This document shows positions 25,193 through 34,100 of a DNA stretch of 64,000 nucleotides, piece by piece. Position 1 is the first letter of the stretch. Each line of letters starts with the position of its first letter. The stretch covers positions 1-64,000 of the forward strand of contig NZ_JACXXN010000021.1 of NCBI RefSeq assembly GCF_014904695.1. Reading direction: 5' to 3'. This stretch comes from Nostoc sp. MG11 (GTDB lineage: Bacteria; Cyanobacteriota; Cyanobacteriia; Cyanobacteriales; Nostocaceae). The notes below the pieces were generated by a model, which worked only from the letters and a program-made list of their open reading frames with translations, searched no databases and had not been told where the DNA came from. The translations under genes and the position numbers were made by a program.

Positions 25193-25495
25193 ATGTTCGA
25201 CCCCAATAGCCGCTATTACCGCTTGGAAACTGCCGAGTACACCACCCCCGACGATCGCAAAATTGCCTATAAGCGGCGGCGCTTTTTGCCACAGGGCGAA
25301 ATGCTACCGCTACAGCTAGAAGTCACGGTAACACGAGACGATCGCCTGGATTTAATCACGGCGCAAACACTGGGAGAAGGAGAGCAGTTCTGGCAGGTTT
25401 GCGACGCCAACAACGCCATGCAGCCAGAAGACTTACTAGCAGAGCCGATACAAGTGTTGCGGATTCCCGTTCCCCAGCCACTTTCGCAGATGTAA
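25193..25495 (+). CDS. eCIS LysM-like / tail protein X-like protein
   Basis: The 100-aa product lies 9 bp after the adaptor gene. Residues about 45-92 fit a LysM/tail-X fold: VTRDDRLDLITAQTLGEGEQ, FWQVCDANNAMQPEDLLAEP and IQVLRIPVP. Small LysM-like proteins at this site connect tube, hub and baseplate wedges in contractile systems. The N-terminus (FDPNSRYYRLETAEYTTPDD) is a conserved eCIS extension. Position and motif make the assignment good. Confidence 0.8.
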   Translation: MFDPNSRYYRLETAEYTTPDDRKIAYKRRRFLPQGEMLPLQLEVTVTRDDRLDLITAQTLGEGEQFWQVCDANNAMQPEDLLAEPIQVLRIPVPQPLSQM

Positions 25496-25508
25496 GGACG
25501 CGACGACA

Positions 25509-26651
25509 ATGCCCGGAATTACCCTAACGCTACGAATTGGGAAAAAAACACCTCAACTAGCTCCGATGCTGTTGACAGAGGCGTTGCAGAGTGTGGAAGT
25601 CAGCCATAAAGACAGCGATCGCTCAGGTTTCCAGATAGTTTTTCAAGTCGGGCGATCGGGGTCACGCGATTTGCAGGATGATCGGTTGCTGCAAAGTCCG
25701 CTACTAGAACCATTTAACCGAGTCATCCTGGTAATTACACTGAACGCCAAAGCACAGGTATTAATGGATGGCATCATTACACACCAAGAGTTTTCGCCCA
25801 GTATGGAGCCAGGGCGCTCTACACTCACGGTGACAGGGGAAGATGTGAGCGTAATGATGGCTAAATCAAAGCTGAAGATTCAACATCCGCAACAGAGTGA
25901 ATCGGCGATCGCTCGCAAAATTATCAGTAATTACTCAGAGTACAAACTCATCGCCGATATCCAGAAACCCCCAGCCGAAGCCGCACCCTCCCGAAATGAG
26001 CGCATACCCGCCCAATCTGGTAGTGATTTGGAATACCTAGGGTTATTGGCAGATCGTTTTGGGTACGTATTTTACGTAACGCCAGGGCCAGGAGTAGGAC
26101 AGAATACCGCCTACTGGGGGCCGCCCCCACGCGGTACAAATCCCCAAAAAGCAATCACAGTCAACATGGGAGCCTTTAGCAATGCCGACTCAATTAACTT
26201 TCAGTTTGATGCTCAATCAGCAACCCAGATGCAAGGCAGCATTCAGGAACGGCAGAGAAACCAGATCCGGCGGTTGCAAGTGATGAAAAGCGATCGCTCC
26301 CCACTAGCGCGACAATCTGCCTTCCAACTTCAGCAAACACAAGGTGTCCCACACATCAAGACATTTGAAGAAACCGGGCACGACCTAGCCAGAGCACAAG
26401 CACGTAGCCAAGCAATAGTCAACCAATCAACCGACAATGTTCTTACCGTCAGCGGTGAACTGGACACTCTGCGCTACGGCGAACTCTTAAAGTTGCGAGA
26501 ACTAGTGAATCTGCGCGGCGTCGGCAACACCTATGACGGTACTTACTACGTCAAAAGCGTCACCCATCGCCTCCGTCAAGGGGAATACAAACAGAGCTTC
26601 ACCATCACCCGTGAAGGGCGAGGCAGCACGATTTCGGCTGTGAGGAGATAA
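25509..26651 (+). CDS. eCIS spike hub, phage late control gpD-like
   Basis: The product is 380 aa from ATG 25509. It matches the gpD/gp27 hub family: VEVSHKDSDRSGFQIVFQVG, DGIITHQEFSPSMEPGRSTL, SDLEYLGLLADRFGYVFYVT, and the C-terminal LRYGELLKLRELVNLRGVGN followed by YDGTYYVKSVTHRLRQGEY. Trimers form the hub at the base of the tube. In Pvc8 the hub and the OB/needle are one VgrG-like chain; here they are two neighbouring genes. Confidence 0.88.
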   Translation: MPGITLTLRIGKKTPQLAPMLLTEALQSVEVSHKDSDRSGFQIVFQVGRSGSRDLQDDRLLQSPLLEPFNRVILVITLNAKAQVLMDGIITHQEFSPSMEPGRSTLTVTGEDVSVMMAKSKLKIQHPQQSESAIARKIISNYSEYKLIADIQKPPAEAAPSRNERIPAQSGSDLEYLGLLADRFGYVFYVTPGPGVGQNTAYWGPPPRGTNPQKAITVNMGAFSNADSINFQFDAQSATQMQGSIQERQRNQIRRLQVMKSDRSPLARQSAFQLQQTQGVPHIKTFEETGHDLARAQARSQAIVNQSTDNVLTVSGELDTLRYGELLKLRELVNLRGVGNTYDGTYYVKSVTHRLRQGEYKQSFTITREGRGSTISAVRR

Positions 26652-26655
26652 ATCT

Positions 26656-27459
26656 ATGCCGCAATTTTTTGGTAAGTATCGAGGAAAAGTCGCCGCCAAC
26701 AAAGACCCGCTTCATTTGGGTCGGGTTCAAGTTCAAGTGGCAGCAGTATATGGCGAAGGTCGAGTTAGTTGGGCAATGCCCAGCACCCCCTACGCTGGAA
26801 AAGATATTGGCTTTTTTGCCATTCCCCCAGTTGGCACAAATGTTTGGGTGGAATTCGAGAAAGGCGATCCTGACTATCCCATCTGGAGCGGCTGTTTTTG
26901 GAACCAAGGGGAACTACCGCAAAATGCCAGGGTGGAAGATCCCGTGAAAGTGCAGGTGTTCAGAGCTGAGGGCATCACCCTAACTTGGAGCAATTTGGGA
27001 GAAAACAAAGGAGTCACCCTAGAGGTAGACACTCCTGTAGTAGAACGCAAACTCAAATTAGTCTTCAACAGCGACGGCATTGAACTTAATAACAAAGATG
27101 AAACCACCATTAAACTCAAGGCTGATGTGATTGAGTTAAAAAACCGCAATAGCTCCACCATCACCATTCGGGCGGATAACATCCAACTTCAAGAAACTGC
27201 AATTGAAGTCAAACTTACCGCTAACAGCATCGACCTCACCTGCGCTCCCGCCACAATCAAACTCAGCACTTCCTCTGGAATTGAGTTGAGCAACTTACCA
27301 GCCACCGCCAAATTTAATTCCTCTGGTATGGAGATTAGTGCTACTCCCGCCAGTTTAAAAATTTCACCAGCAGCAATTGAACTCAGCAATACTGCTGCCA
27401 ATATCAAAATTTCTCCCGTCTCGGTCAATGTCAACAATGGTGCTCTGGAGGTAATTTAA
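26656..27459 (+). CDS. eCIS spike needle, gpV/gp5 OB-fold protein
   Basis: 267 aa, starting 4 bp after the hub gene. Residues 1-85 form the gp5/gpV OB-fold: FFGKYRGKVAANKDPLHLGR, VSWAMPSTPYAGKDIGFFAI, PPVGTNVWVEFEKGDPDYPI and WSGCFW. Residues about 110-267 are short repeating beta strands (FNSDGIELNN, LKADVIELKN, IRADNIQL, SSGIELSN and so on, about 20 residues per repeat). This is expected for a trimeric beta-helix needle that punctures the target membrane. It shares 1 nt with the next start. Confidence 0.9.
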   Translation: MPQFFGKYRGKVAANKDPLHLGRVQVQVAAVYGEGRVSWAMPSTPYAGKDIGFFAIPPVGTNVWVEFEKGDPDYPIWSGCFWNQGELPQNARVEDPVKVQVFRAEGITLTWSNLGENKGVTLEVDTPVVERKLKLVFNSDGIELNNKDETTIKLKADVIELKNRNSSTITIRADNIQLQETAIEVKLTANSIDLTCAPATIKLSTSSGIELSNLPATAKFNSSGMEISATPASLKISPAAIELSNTAANIKISPVSVNVNNGALEVI

Positions 27460-27782
27460 TGCCTGGCTTTCTATTAAACGTGGGCAGTACCGTTCTTTGC
27501 GCGCATGGGGGACAAGCAAAACCCACCGTCCCCAATCCTCGCGTCCGAGTAATGGGAATGCCAGTAGTGACCCAGGGGCCGCCTTACATAATTGCAGGCT
27601 GCGCTAATCCGCCGCCTCCACTCAATGTCGGCCCCTGCGTAGTCGGAAACTGGATTCTGGCAGCACTACGAGTGAAAGTTATGGGATTGCCAGTACTACT
27701 TCAAGATAGTCAGGCAATCTGCCTACCAACAGGAACCCCGTTGACTGCCATACTTGCTCAACCGCGTGTTAGGGGGATGTAA
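27459..27782 (+). CDS. PAAR-like spike tip protein
   Basis: 107 aa, start overlapping the needle stop (TAATG). The sequence resembles the PAAR-like tip proteins of eCIS: VGSTVLCAHGGQAKPTVPNP near the N-terminus, VRVMGMPVVTQGPPYIIAGC, then a duplicated VKVMGLPVLLQDSQAICLPT. Cys and His residues in these motifs (CAHGG, AGCANPPPP, QAICLPTG) could bind the structural metal ion. It would sharpen the spike tip. It is followed by the 12-copy array. Confidence 0.82.
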   Translation: MPGFLLNVGSTVLCAHGGQAKPTVPNPRVRVMGMPVVTQGPPYIIAGCANPPPPLNVGPCVVGNWILAALRVKVMGLPVLLQDSQAICLPTGTPLTAILAQPRVRGM

Positions 27783-27853
27783 TTCGTAATTTGTAATTTT
27801 TAATTGGTAAGGGTGCGATGCGAAAAAGTGGAAGCATATTGAGGGGAGCAGGG

Positions 27854-28105
27854 TTCACGAATATCAAAGGCTCGTCTGCGAATATCAAAGGTTCGTTCAC
27901 GAATATCAAAGGTTCGTCTGCGAATATCAAAGGCTCGTTCACGAATATCAAAGGTTCGTCTGCAAATATCAAAGGTTCGTCTGCAAATATCAAAGGTTCG
28001 TTCGCAAATATCAAAGGTTCGTTCACGAATATCAAAGGTTCGTTCGCGAATATCAAAGGTTCGTTCACGAATATCAAAGGTTCGTTCGCGAATATCAAAG
28101 GTTCA
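27854..28105. repeat. 21-bp tandem array, 12 copies
   Basis: Twelve head-to-tail 21-bp units share the core GAATATCAAAGGTTCGTTC, with positional variation C/T and G/A. There are no spacers, so this is not a CRISPR. Its reverse complement and both flanks match the 4-copy array at 13002-13085. It lies between the spike-tip gene and gp25. Long frames through it on either strand encode only heptapeptide repeats (NIKGSFA or FANEPLI) and are not genes. Confidence 0.92.
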
Positions 28106-28151
28106 TTATTGCATTGCAAAAGATATCTTCCCTGCCTCCCCTGCGGTGGTC

Positions 28152-28184
28152 AGATCCCCGACTTCTTAAAAAAGTCGGGGATCT
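28152..28184. repeat. 13-bp stem hairpin AGATCCCCGACTT
   Basis: AGATCCCCGACTT (28152-28164) and its perfect reverse complement (28172-28184) flank a 7-nt loop. This is a dispersed Nostoc-type hairpin. It lies 17 bp before the gp25 start, so it may limit read-through from the spike genes or stabilise the transcript. There is no U-tract. Confidence 0.65.
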
Positions 28185-28201
28185 AATAGCCCAGAGAATA
28201 C

Positions 28202-28582
28202 ATGCTTGAACAATTTGGTAGAACTATGCAGATTGGCTATCCATTTCAAATTGATGGGCGGGGACGAGTGGCGGATGCAACCCCAGAACAGCACATTCGC
28301 CAAATGATTGAGCAGGTGTTGTTTACATTGCCGGGGGAGCGAGTCAACCGTCCAGACTTTGGCAGCGGTGTACAACAACTTATCTTTGCACCCAACAGCG
28401 AAGAACTGGCAGCGGCGACAGAGTTCTTAGTAAAAGGGTCGCTAGAACAGTGGTTAGGGGAGGTGATTGAGGTAGAGGCGGTGGAGGTGCAGAACGAAGA
28501 CGCCAGTTTACAGATTACAGTTCAGTATCGAGTGCGGCGAACCCAAGAGCGTCAGGTTGTGGAGTTTTCTCGCAATGGTTAG
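28202..28582 (+). CDS. eCIS baseplate wedge gp25/GPW-like (Pvc9-like)
   Basis: The product is 126 aa from ATG 28202; ATG 28226 (MQIGYPFQID) is a possible internal start. The GPW/gp25 core is complete: YPFQIDGRGRVADATPEQHI, IEQVLFTLPGERVNRPDFGS and GVQQLIFAPNSEELAAATEF, ending in LQITVQYRVRRTQERQVVEF. gp25 starts sheath polymerisation at the baseplate through the same handshake fold as the sheath C-domain. It overlaps the next gene by 8 bp. Confidence 0.92.
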   Translation: MLEQFGRTMQIGYPFQIDGRGRVADATPEQHIRQMIEQVLFTLPGERVNRPDFGSGVQQLIFAPNSEELAAATEFLVKGSLEQWLGEVIEVEAVEVQNEDASLQITVQYRVRRTQERQVVEFSRNG

Positions 28583-31109
28583 TACACAATACCGATGTAA
28601 AAATGAACGACGCAGAAACGAAGTTCGTAAACGCAAGGATGCGGACGGACTGCCGATTTTGAATGGCATTGATTATTTAGAAGTCGCCACAGATCAAAAA
28701 ACGCTGTTTGTTCATTTCATCCACATCCTGGAGCAAAATACTTTAACCATTGAAAACATTCAGGTAAGAAGGTTTGAGGGAACAACGGCGATTGAGGTTC
28801 CCATTGAATCGGTGAGTGCCTCAAGCAGGCTGTTAACCATTGGGGTGACAGCGCCTAAAGATGTGTTGACGTACACAATGCAATTGGTAGAAGCATTCGG
28901 CAAGGAAAAACCGCCTACCGGATTTGACTCACAACTGGCACAGGTAGAGTTTTTATTCCAGGTGGCAGATTTGAGCGAGTTTGACTGCAAAACACCGACT
29001 GAACCAACTGAAAAACCACCTCTACCCCCAGTAATTGATTATCTGGCCAAAGATTACGCTAGCTTTCGCCAATTGATGCTGGATCGGTTGGCGGTGACAA
29101 TGCCGCAGTGGCAAGAGCGCAGCCCCGCTGACCTAGGGATTATGTTGGTGGAACTGGTAGCTTATAAGGCAGACTATCTCAGTTATTTCCAGGATGCGGT
29201 AGCAACGGAAGCATATCTGGGAACCGCTCGCAAGCGTGTGTCGGTGCGTCGCCATGCCCGTCTACTCAATTACCCCATGCATGATGGCTGTAACGCCCGC
29301 ACCTGGGTAACACTGCGGGTGAATCAACCTTTGATGTTGCCCGATCGCAATACTGTAAAAACACGCTTTTTAACAAATGTGCCTGATCTTCCTAGCATCC
29401 TATCTGAAAAAGAATTTGATATTGCCATTAACCGAGGAGCGCAGGTATTTGAAGCGATGGAGGATGCCAAGCTTGATCCTGCCTGCAACGAAATACATTT
29501 TTATACTTGGAGCGATCTGACGTGTGTGCTGCCTACCGGGGCGATCGCTGCCACACTGAAGGATGAAGGGAAACTGGCGCAACTATTACAGCCGGGTACT
29601 GTGCTGATCATTGAGGAAGTCAAAGGAGCGCAAAGCGGTGAACCAGCAGATGCCGATTTGACTCATCGTCATGCGGTGCGATTGACAAAGGTAATGTTAG
29701 ATCGTGATCCATTGGAAGATGTGAGCTTAGTAGAGATTGAATGGTCGCAAGAGGATGCATTACCGTTTCCTATTACCATTTCCCAAATAGTGGGCGATCG
29801 CCCCATCTCTAATATCAGCATTGTCCGGGGTAACGTTATTCTGGTCGATCACGGCTACACGGTGGATGGTTCAGAAAACCGGATGCTTGATTGGGTATCA
29901 GCCAAACGCTACCGTGCTCGCCTGCGAGAAAGACCGCTAACTCAACAAGGACGGGTACAAGTTAGCACCGACACACAAAAACAAGATTCCACCGCTGCGG
30001 CTTTTGTCAAGGCCTTTGGCAAAGATTGGTCTGAGTGGTGGGGTAGTAGACCAACCTTTAACCCCAGCGCCTCGGCTGCGTCTGTCTGGAAATGGGAAAT
30101 GCGTGATGTGATGCCTGCCATTTTCCTAGAAGAACAGGATGCCTCAACCACCGAGATCAGCTTTTGGTATCCCCAACGAGATTTGCTCAATAGCGATCGC
30201 TTTGCCCGCGAGTTTGTCGTGGAAATGGAGGATGATGGACGTGCTTATCTGCGGTTTGGTGATGGTCAGGTGGGTAGACAGCCCCAAGCAGACGCCACCT
30301 TGTCGGCAATCTATCGCATTGGCAACGGTACACAGGGGAATGTGGGAGCAGAGGCGATCGCTCATCTCTTCTGTAAAGCATGGGATTCTCAAGAAGTTCT
30401 GCTAACAATCGGCAATACCAATCCTATCCGTAACCCCCTCCCAGCAAGAGGCGGCGTTGACCCAGAACCGATTGAGCAAGTGCGGCTTTATGCGCCCCAA
30501 GCATTTCGCACACTGCAACGGGCAGTCACAGAGGCAGATTATGCCGAAATTGTCCAGCGCTTTCCTGGTGTTTCCAAAGCGCTGGCAACTCGCCGCTGGA
30601 CGGGTAGTTGGTACACGATTTTTATCACAGTAGATCGGCAGAATGGTTTGCTAATTGATGAGACATTTAAGCAGGAATTGACCAGCTTTTTAGAACAGTT
30701 TCGCCTGACGGGTCAGGATGTAGAAATCGAAAGTCCGAGCTTTATACCGTTGGATATTGCCCTCAAGGTTCAGGTTGCACCCGATTATTTTCAGAGCCAG
30801 GTGAAGGAAGCCTTGCTGAATGCTTTTAGTAACAAAGTGTTGGGTGAGGGACGACTGGGGTTTTTCCATCCTGATAATTTCAGCTTTGGTCAGCCAGTGT
30901 ATCTGAGTAAGGTAATTACACAGGCGATGCAGGTGGTGGGTGTGCAGTCTGTTACCGCAAAGCGTTTTCAACGCTGGGGATTGCCACCACAAAACGAGTT
31001 GGAATTAGGGCGAATTGCCCTTGGGCGACTGGAAATTGCCCGCCTAGATAACGACGCCAATATGCCGGGACAAGGCAGACTTGAATTATTGCTGGAGGGA
31101 GGCTTATGA
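28575..31109 (+). CDS. eCIS baseplate J-like protein (Pvc11/Afp11-like)
   Basis: From ATG 28575 the product is 844 aa. Characteristic parts are GLPILNGIDYLEVA near residue 30, IDYLAKDYASFRQLMLDRL (about 150), ERSPADLGIMLVELVAYKAD with YLSYFQDAVATEAYLGTARK (about 185-225), and RHARLLNYPMHDGCNART. The C-terminal part has EFVVEMEDDGRAYLRFGDGQ, then RTLQRAVTEADYAEIVQRFP. This is the wedge protein family, gp6/J-like, that encircles the hub. It is followed by a paralogous protein (31106). Confidence 0.9.
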   Translation: MVSTQYRCKNERRRNEVRKRKDADGLPILNGIDYLEVATDQKTLFVHFIHILEQNTLTIENIQVRRFEGTTAIEVPIESVSASSRLLTIGVTAPKDVLTYTMQLVEAFGKEKPPTGFDSQLAQVEFLFQVADLSEFDCKTPTEPTEKPPLPPVIDYLAKDYASFRQLMLDRLAVTMPQWQERSPADLGIMLVELVAYKADYLSYFQDAVATEAYLGTARKRVSVRRHARLLNYPMHDGCNARTWVTLRVNQPLMLPDRNTVKTRFLTNVPDLPSILSEKEFDIAINRGAQVFEAMEDAKLDPACNEIHFYTWSDLTCVLPTGAIAATLKDEGKLAQLLQPGTVLIIEEVKGAQSGEPADADLTHRHAVRLTKVMLDRDPLEDVSLVEIEWSQEDALPFPITISQIVGDRPISNISIVRGNVILVDHGYTVDGSENRMLDWVSAKRYRARLRERPLTQQGRVQVSTDTQKQDSTAAAFVKAFGKDWSEWWGSRPTFNPSASAASVWKWEMRDVMPAIFLEEQDASTTEISFWYPQRDLLNSDRFAREFVVEMEDDGRAYLRFGDGQVGRQPQADATLSAIYRIGNGTQGNVGAEAIAHLFCKAWDSQEVLLTIGNTNPIRNPLPARGGVDPEPIEQVRLYAPQAFRTLQRAVTEADYAEIVQRFPGVSKALATRRWTGSWYTIFITVDRQNGLLIDETFKQELTSFLEQFRLTGQDVEIESPSFIPLDIALKVQVAPDYFQSQVKEALLNAFSNKVLGEGRLGFFHPDNFSFGQPVYLSKVITQAMQVVGVQSVTAKRFQRWGLPPQNELELGRIALGRLEIARLDNDANMPGQGRLELLLEGGL

Positions 31110-34100
31110 CGTGTCCCGAACAACCGCAACAACCGCGCAATCGCCCTGGTTTACCCGCCCTGAGTTATCGAATTGGGGACTATGCTTCGTTTCGCGATCG
31201 CCTCCTTAGCCGCCTCACTTGCCCCATAGTCACGCCCGACAAACCCCAGGGCATTTCCCTACGCCAGCTAAATACACGCACCAACGACGACCCCGCGATC
31301 GCCCTCTTGGATGCCTGCGCTGTGGTTGCCGATGTCCTCACTTTTTACCAAGAGCGGATCATCAACGAAGGTTATCTACTCACTGCCACCGAGCGGCGCT
31401 CAGTACTAGAATTAGCGCGGATGATTGGCTACGAACTAAATCCGGGTGTCGCTGCTAGTACAGTTTTGGCGTTTACCGTCGAAGATGCCCCCGGTTCTCC
31501 CACCGTCGCCACCATTGCCAAAGGCACACAAATCCTCAGCATTCCTGAACAAGACGAACTACCACAGACTTTCGAGACTAGTGAAGACTTCACCGCCCAT
31601 CTGGAATGGAACGCCCTCAAACCCCGCCCCAACCGTTCCCAAAAAATTACTAAGAGTACCCGCCAACTCTACCTCAACGGTACGAGTACCGGATTGCAGC
31701 CAGGTGATGCACTGCTACTAATGGATGGAGATGACCCAGAAAAGCCGCATTATTTGCTCAGTCTCGATACCGTTACACCCAACGCCAAAGATGGTTACAC
31801 CGTCGTCACCTGGGAACGGCAATTACCCCCTACCCTAGAACAACCACCCCGCAACCCCACCGTTATCGCCTTTCGCCAGCGGGCAAATATGTTTGGCTTC
31901 AACGCCCCCCGGTGGGACACCATGCCCGACGAAATTAAGCTGGCAAACGGTGGCAAAATCAAGGGTGGCGTTTATCGCTACAACGTTGGTAGTAATTCTC
32001 AGTGGCAGTCAGTTAATACAGGTTTGCTGAGTTTTGACATTCGTTGTCTGGTCGCCAATCTCAAAACAGGTTCCTTGTTTGCTGGAACGCCCCTTGGGAT
32101 TTTTCGCTCCAAAACTAACAGCGAAACCTGGACGCTGAATAACACTGGACTGACAAATTTTAGTATTCAAACCATCCTGGCGGCATCGAATGGGGAACTG
32201 TTGGCGGGTAGCACGGGTGGGGGTGTATTTCGCTCCACAGATGACGGCGAAAGCTGGTCGCCCATTGGCATAGGTTCGGTGAAAGTCAAAATTAGCGGAG
32301 CAGGTGGGACACAAACCTCGGAGCCGGAAATCACAGGCATTCCCAATACAGTTGTTCATGCTCTGGCGACTTATGATTTCACCCTTACACCACCAACTCT
32401 ATCCACAAATGGAACTACAGTAACGATTACCAGAGGAAACGGAATTATTCCTTTGAACCTCCAACCAGGAGATGCGATCGTTGTTGGGCAACAAATTAGA
32501 TTTGTGACTGGGGTTAGTGCTACAAATCCAGCGCAAGTTACTATTAACGATTCGTTTCGCAATCCTCCGCCGCCGTTGCCGAATGGTGCAGAGATTAACC
32601 TACCACTTGGAACGGCTTTCATCGCGTTTCGTCCTTCTAGTTCTCCTGGTGCTTCCGCCTTGGTGCTAACAAGTAGTAGCGGTAATTACATCTTTGCGGC
32701 GACGGATGTTGGAGTTTATCGCTCCAATGATCAAGGGCATAATTGGGACGGTAAAAATAATTTATCTAATCAGGTTGTTCGATCGCTAGCAGTTTGTTCA
32801 GGTTTTATCTTTGCCAAAACCGATCGCGGCATTTTGCAATCTAGTGACCAAGGAGCAATCTGGAACTCAACAAATCTCACAGATACGGGTAAGGAAATTC
32901 GCTCGCTGGTAGCGTTTGGCAATGATGCGTTTGTGGCTGCAAGCGATGGAGTTTATCGATCGCGCAGTGGGGGAAACTGGGAACAGAAGAACAACGGTTT
33001 AATTGATACCAATGTGTGGGCGATCGCAATCAACCAAGTGAGCGAGCAACCAGGTGATCTATTTGCATTCACAGCTAGCGGCATTTTCCAATCCATAGAC
33101 CAAGGCGAGAACTGGACTTCATTTAGTAGTGCCTCGAAAAATCCTGACTTGACCGCCGTTACAGCTTGTGTAAAATCTGTTGTCGCTAATCCAAATCAAA
33201 TCTTTGTAGGTTCTGCTTTTACTGGTTTTGAGAAAGTAACTGAAGCAGGCTGGACAAACTACAACATTCCAACTCCCCAACCGGGGCAAGATTTGCAAAT
33301 TGATTTAGATACACTTTATCCCCGGATTATTGCTGATAGCTGGGTGGTGTTACGCCAGGGAAATCGTTTCCAACTGTGCAAAGTCAAAGATGTTATTGAA
33401 ACACAGCGCCAGGACTTCACCCTAGACACGAAAATCACGCGAATTCTCACGAATACAGTAAGCCAGCTAGAGAAATTCAATCTACGAGATACGATGGTGC
33501 TGGCGCAAAGTGAGACGCTTTCACTCACTAAAGATCCGTTAACAGTTGCAGTACAGCAAGAAAATATCTTTTTCGACCCCATTTGGACAAACAAAGTCTT
33601 GCTGAGTGAGTACGTCAAAGGTTTACAGCCTCAGCATCCAGTAATTATCAGCGGTAAACGCATTCGAGCCGAAGTTTTGAATGTGGGTGGAGTTGTGCAG
33701 TCTGGGAATGATGGCGATCGCTGGTTCCGTAATAATATTGGTTTAACTAACACTGAAGTTACTGCATTTACTTCCCATCTCCAACCAGAATTAGGGACAC
33801 TCGCCAGAAACTTCACCGCCATCCTGGGAACAAAAGCCGCCTTTAGCAAGGAACTTAAGGTTGGTGCAGGTATTACAGTAAATGGTGAAACTCAGACGAT
33901 TAGCAGTATTTATTCAGACAATTCTCTCCTGGTAAACACAAGATTCACCAATGAGCTATCCGAAGTCCCATTTACATATTCTGGAGCGGGAACAGGGACG
34001 ATCACCAGTAGTGACACTATGATTGCAGGCAGCAATACTGTTTTCACCAGAGAGTTGAAAGTTGGTGCTGAGATTAAAGTTGGGGAGCAATCAATAAAAA

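Noticed and set aside
27854-28105. CRISPR array
   Set aside because: The 21-bp units are contiguous with no spacers and there are no cas genes in the window.
27769-28186. Open frames of 116 and 122 codons on both strands through the repeat
   Set aside because: They are only the 21-bp array (a multiple of three) read as heptapeptides, with no ribosome site and no conserved flanks.
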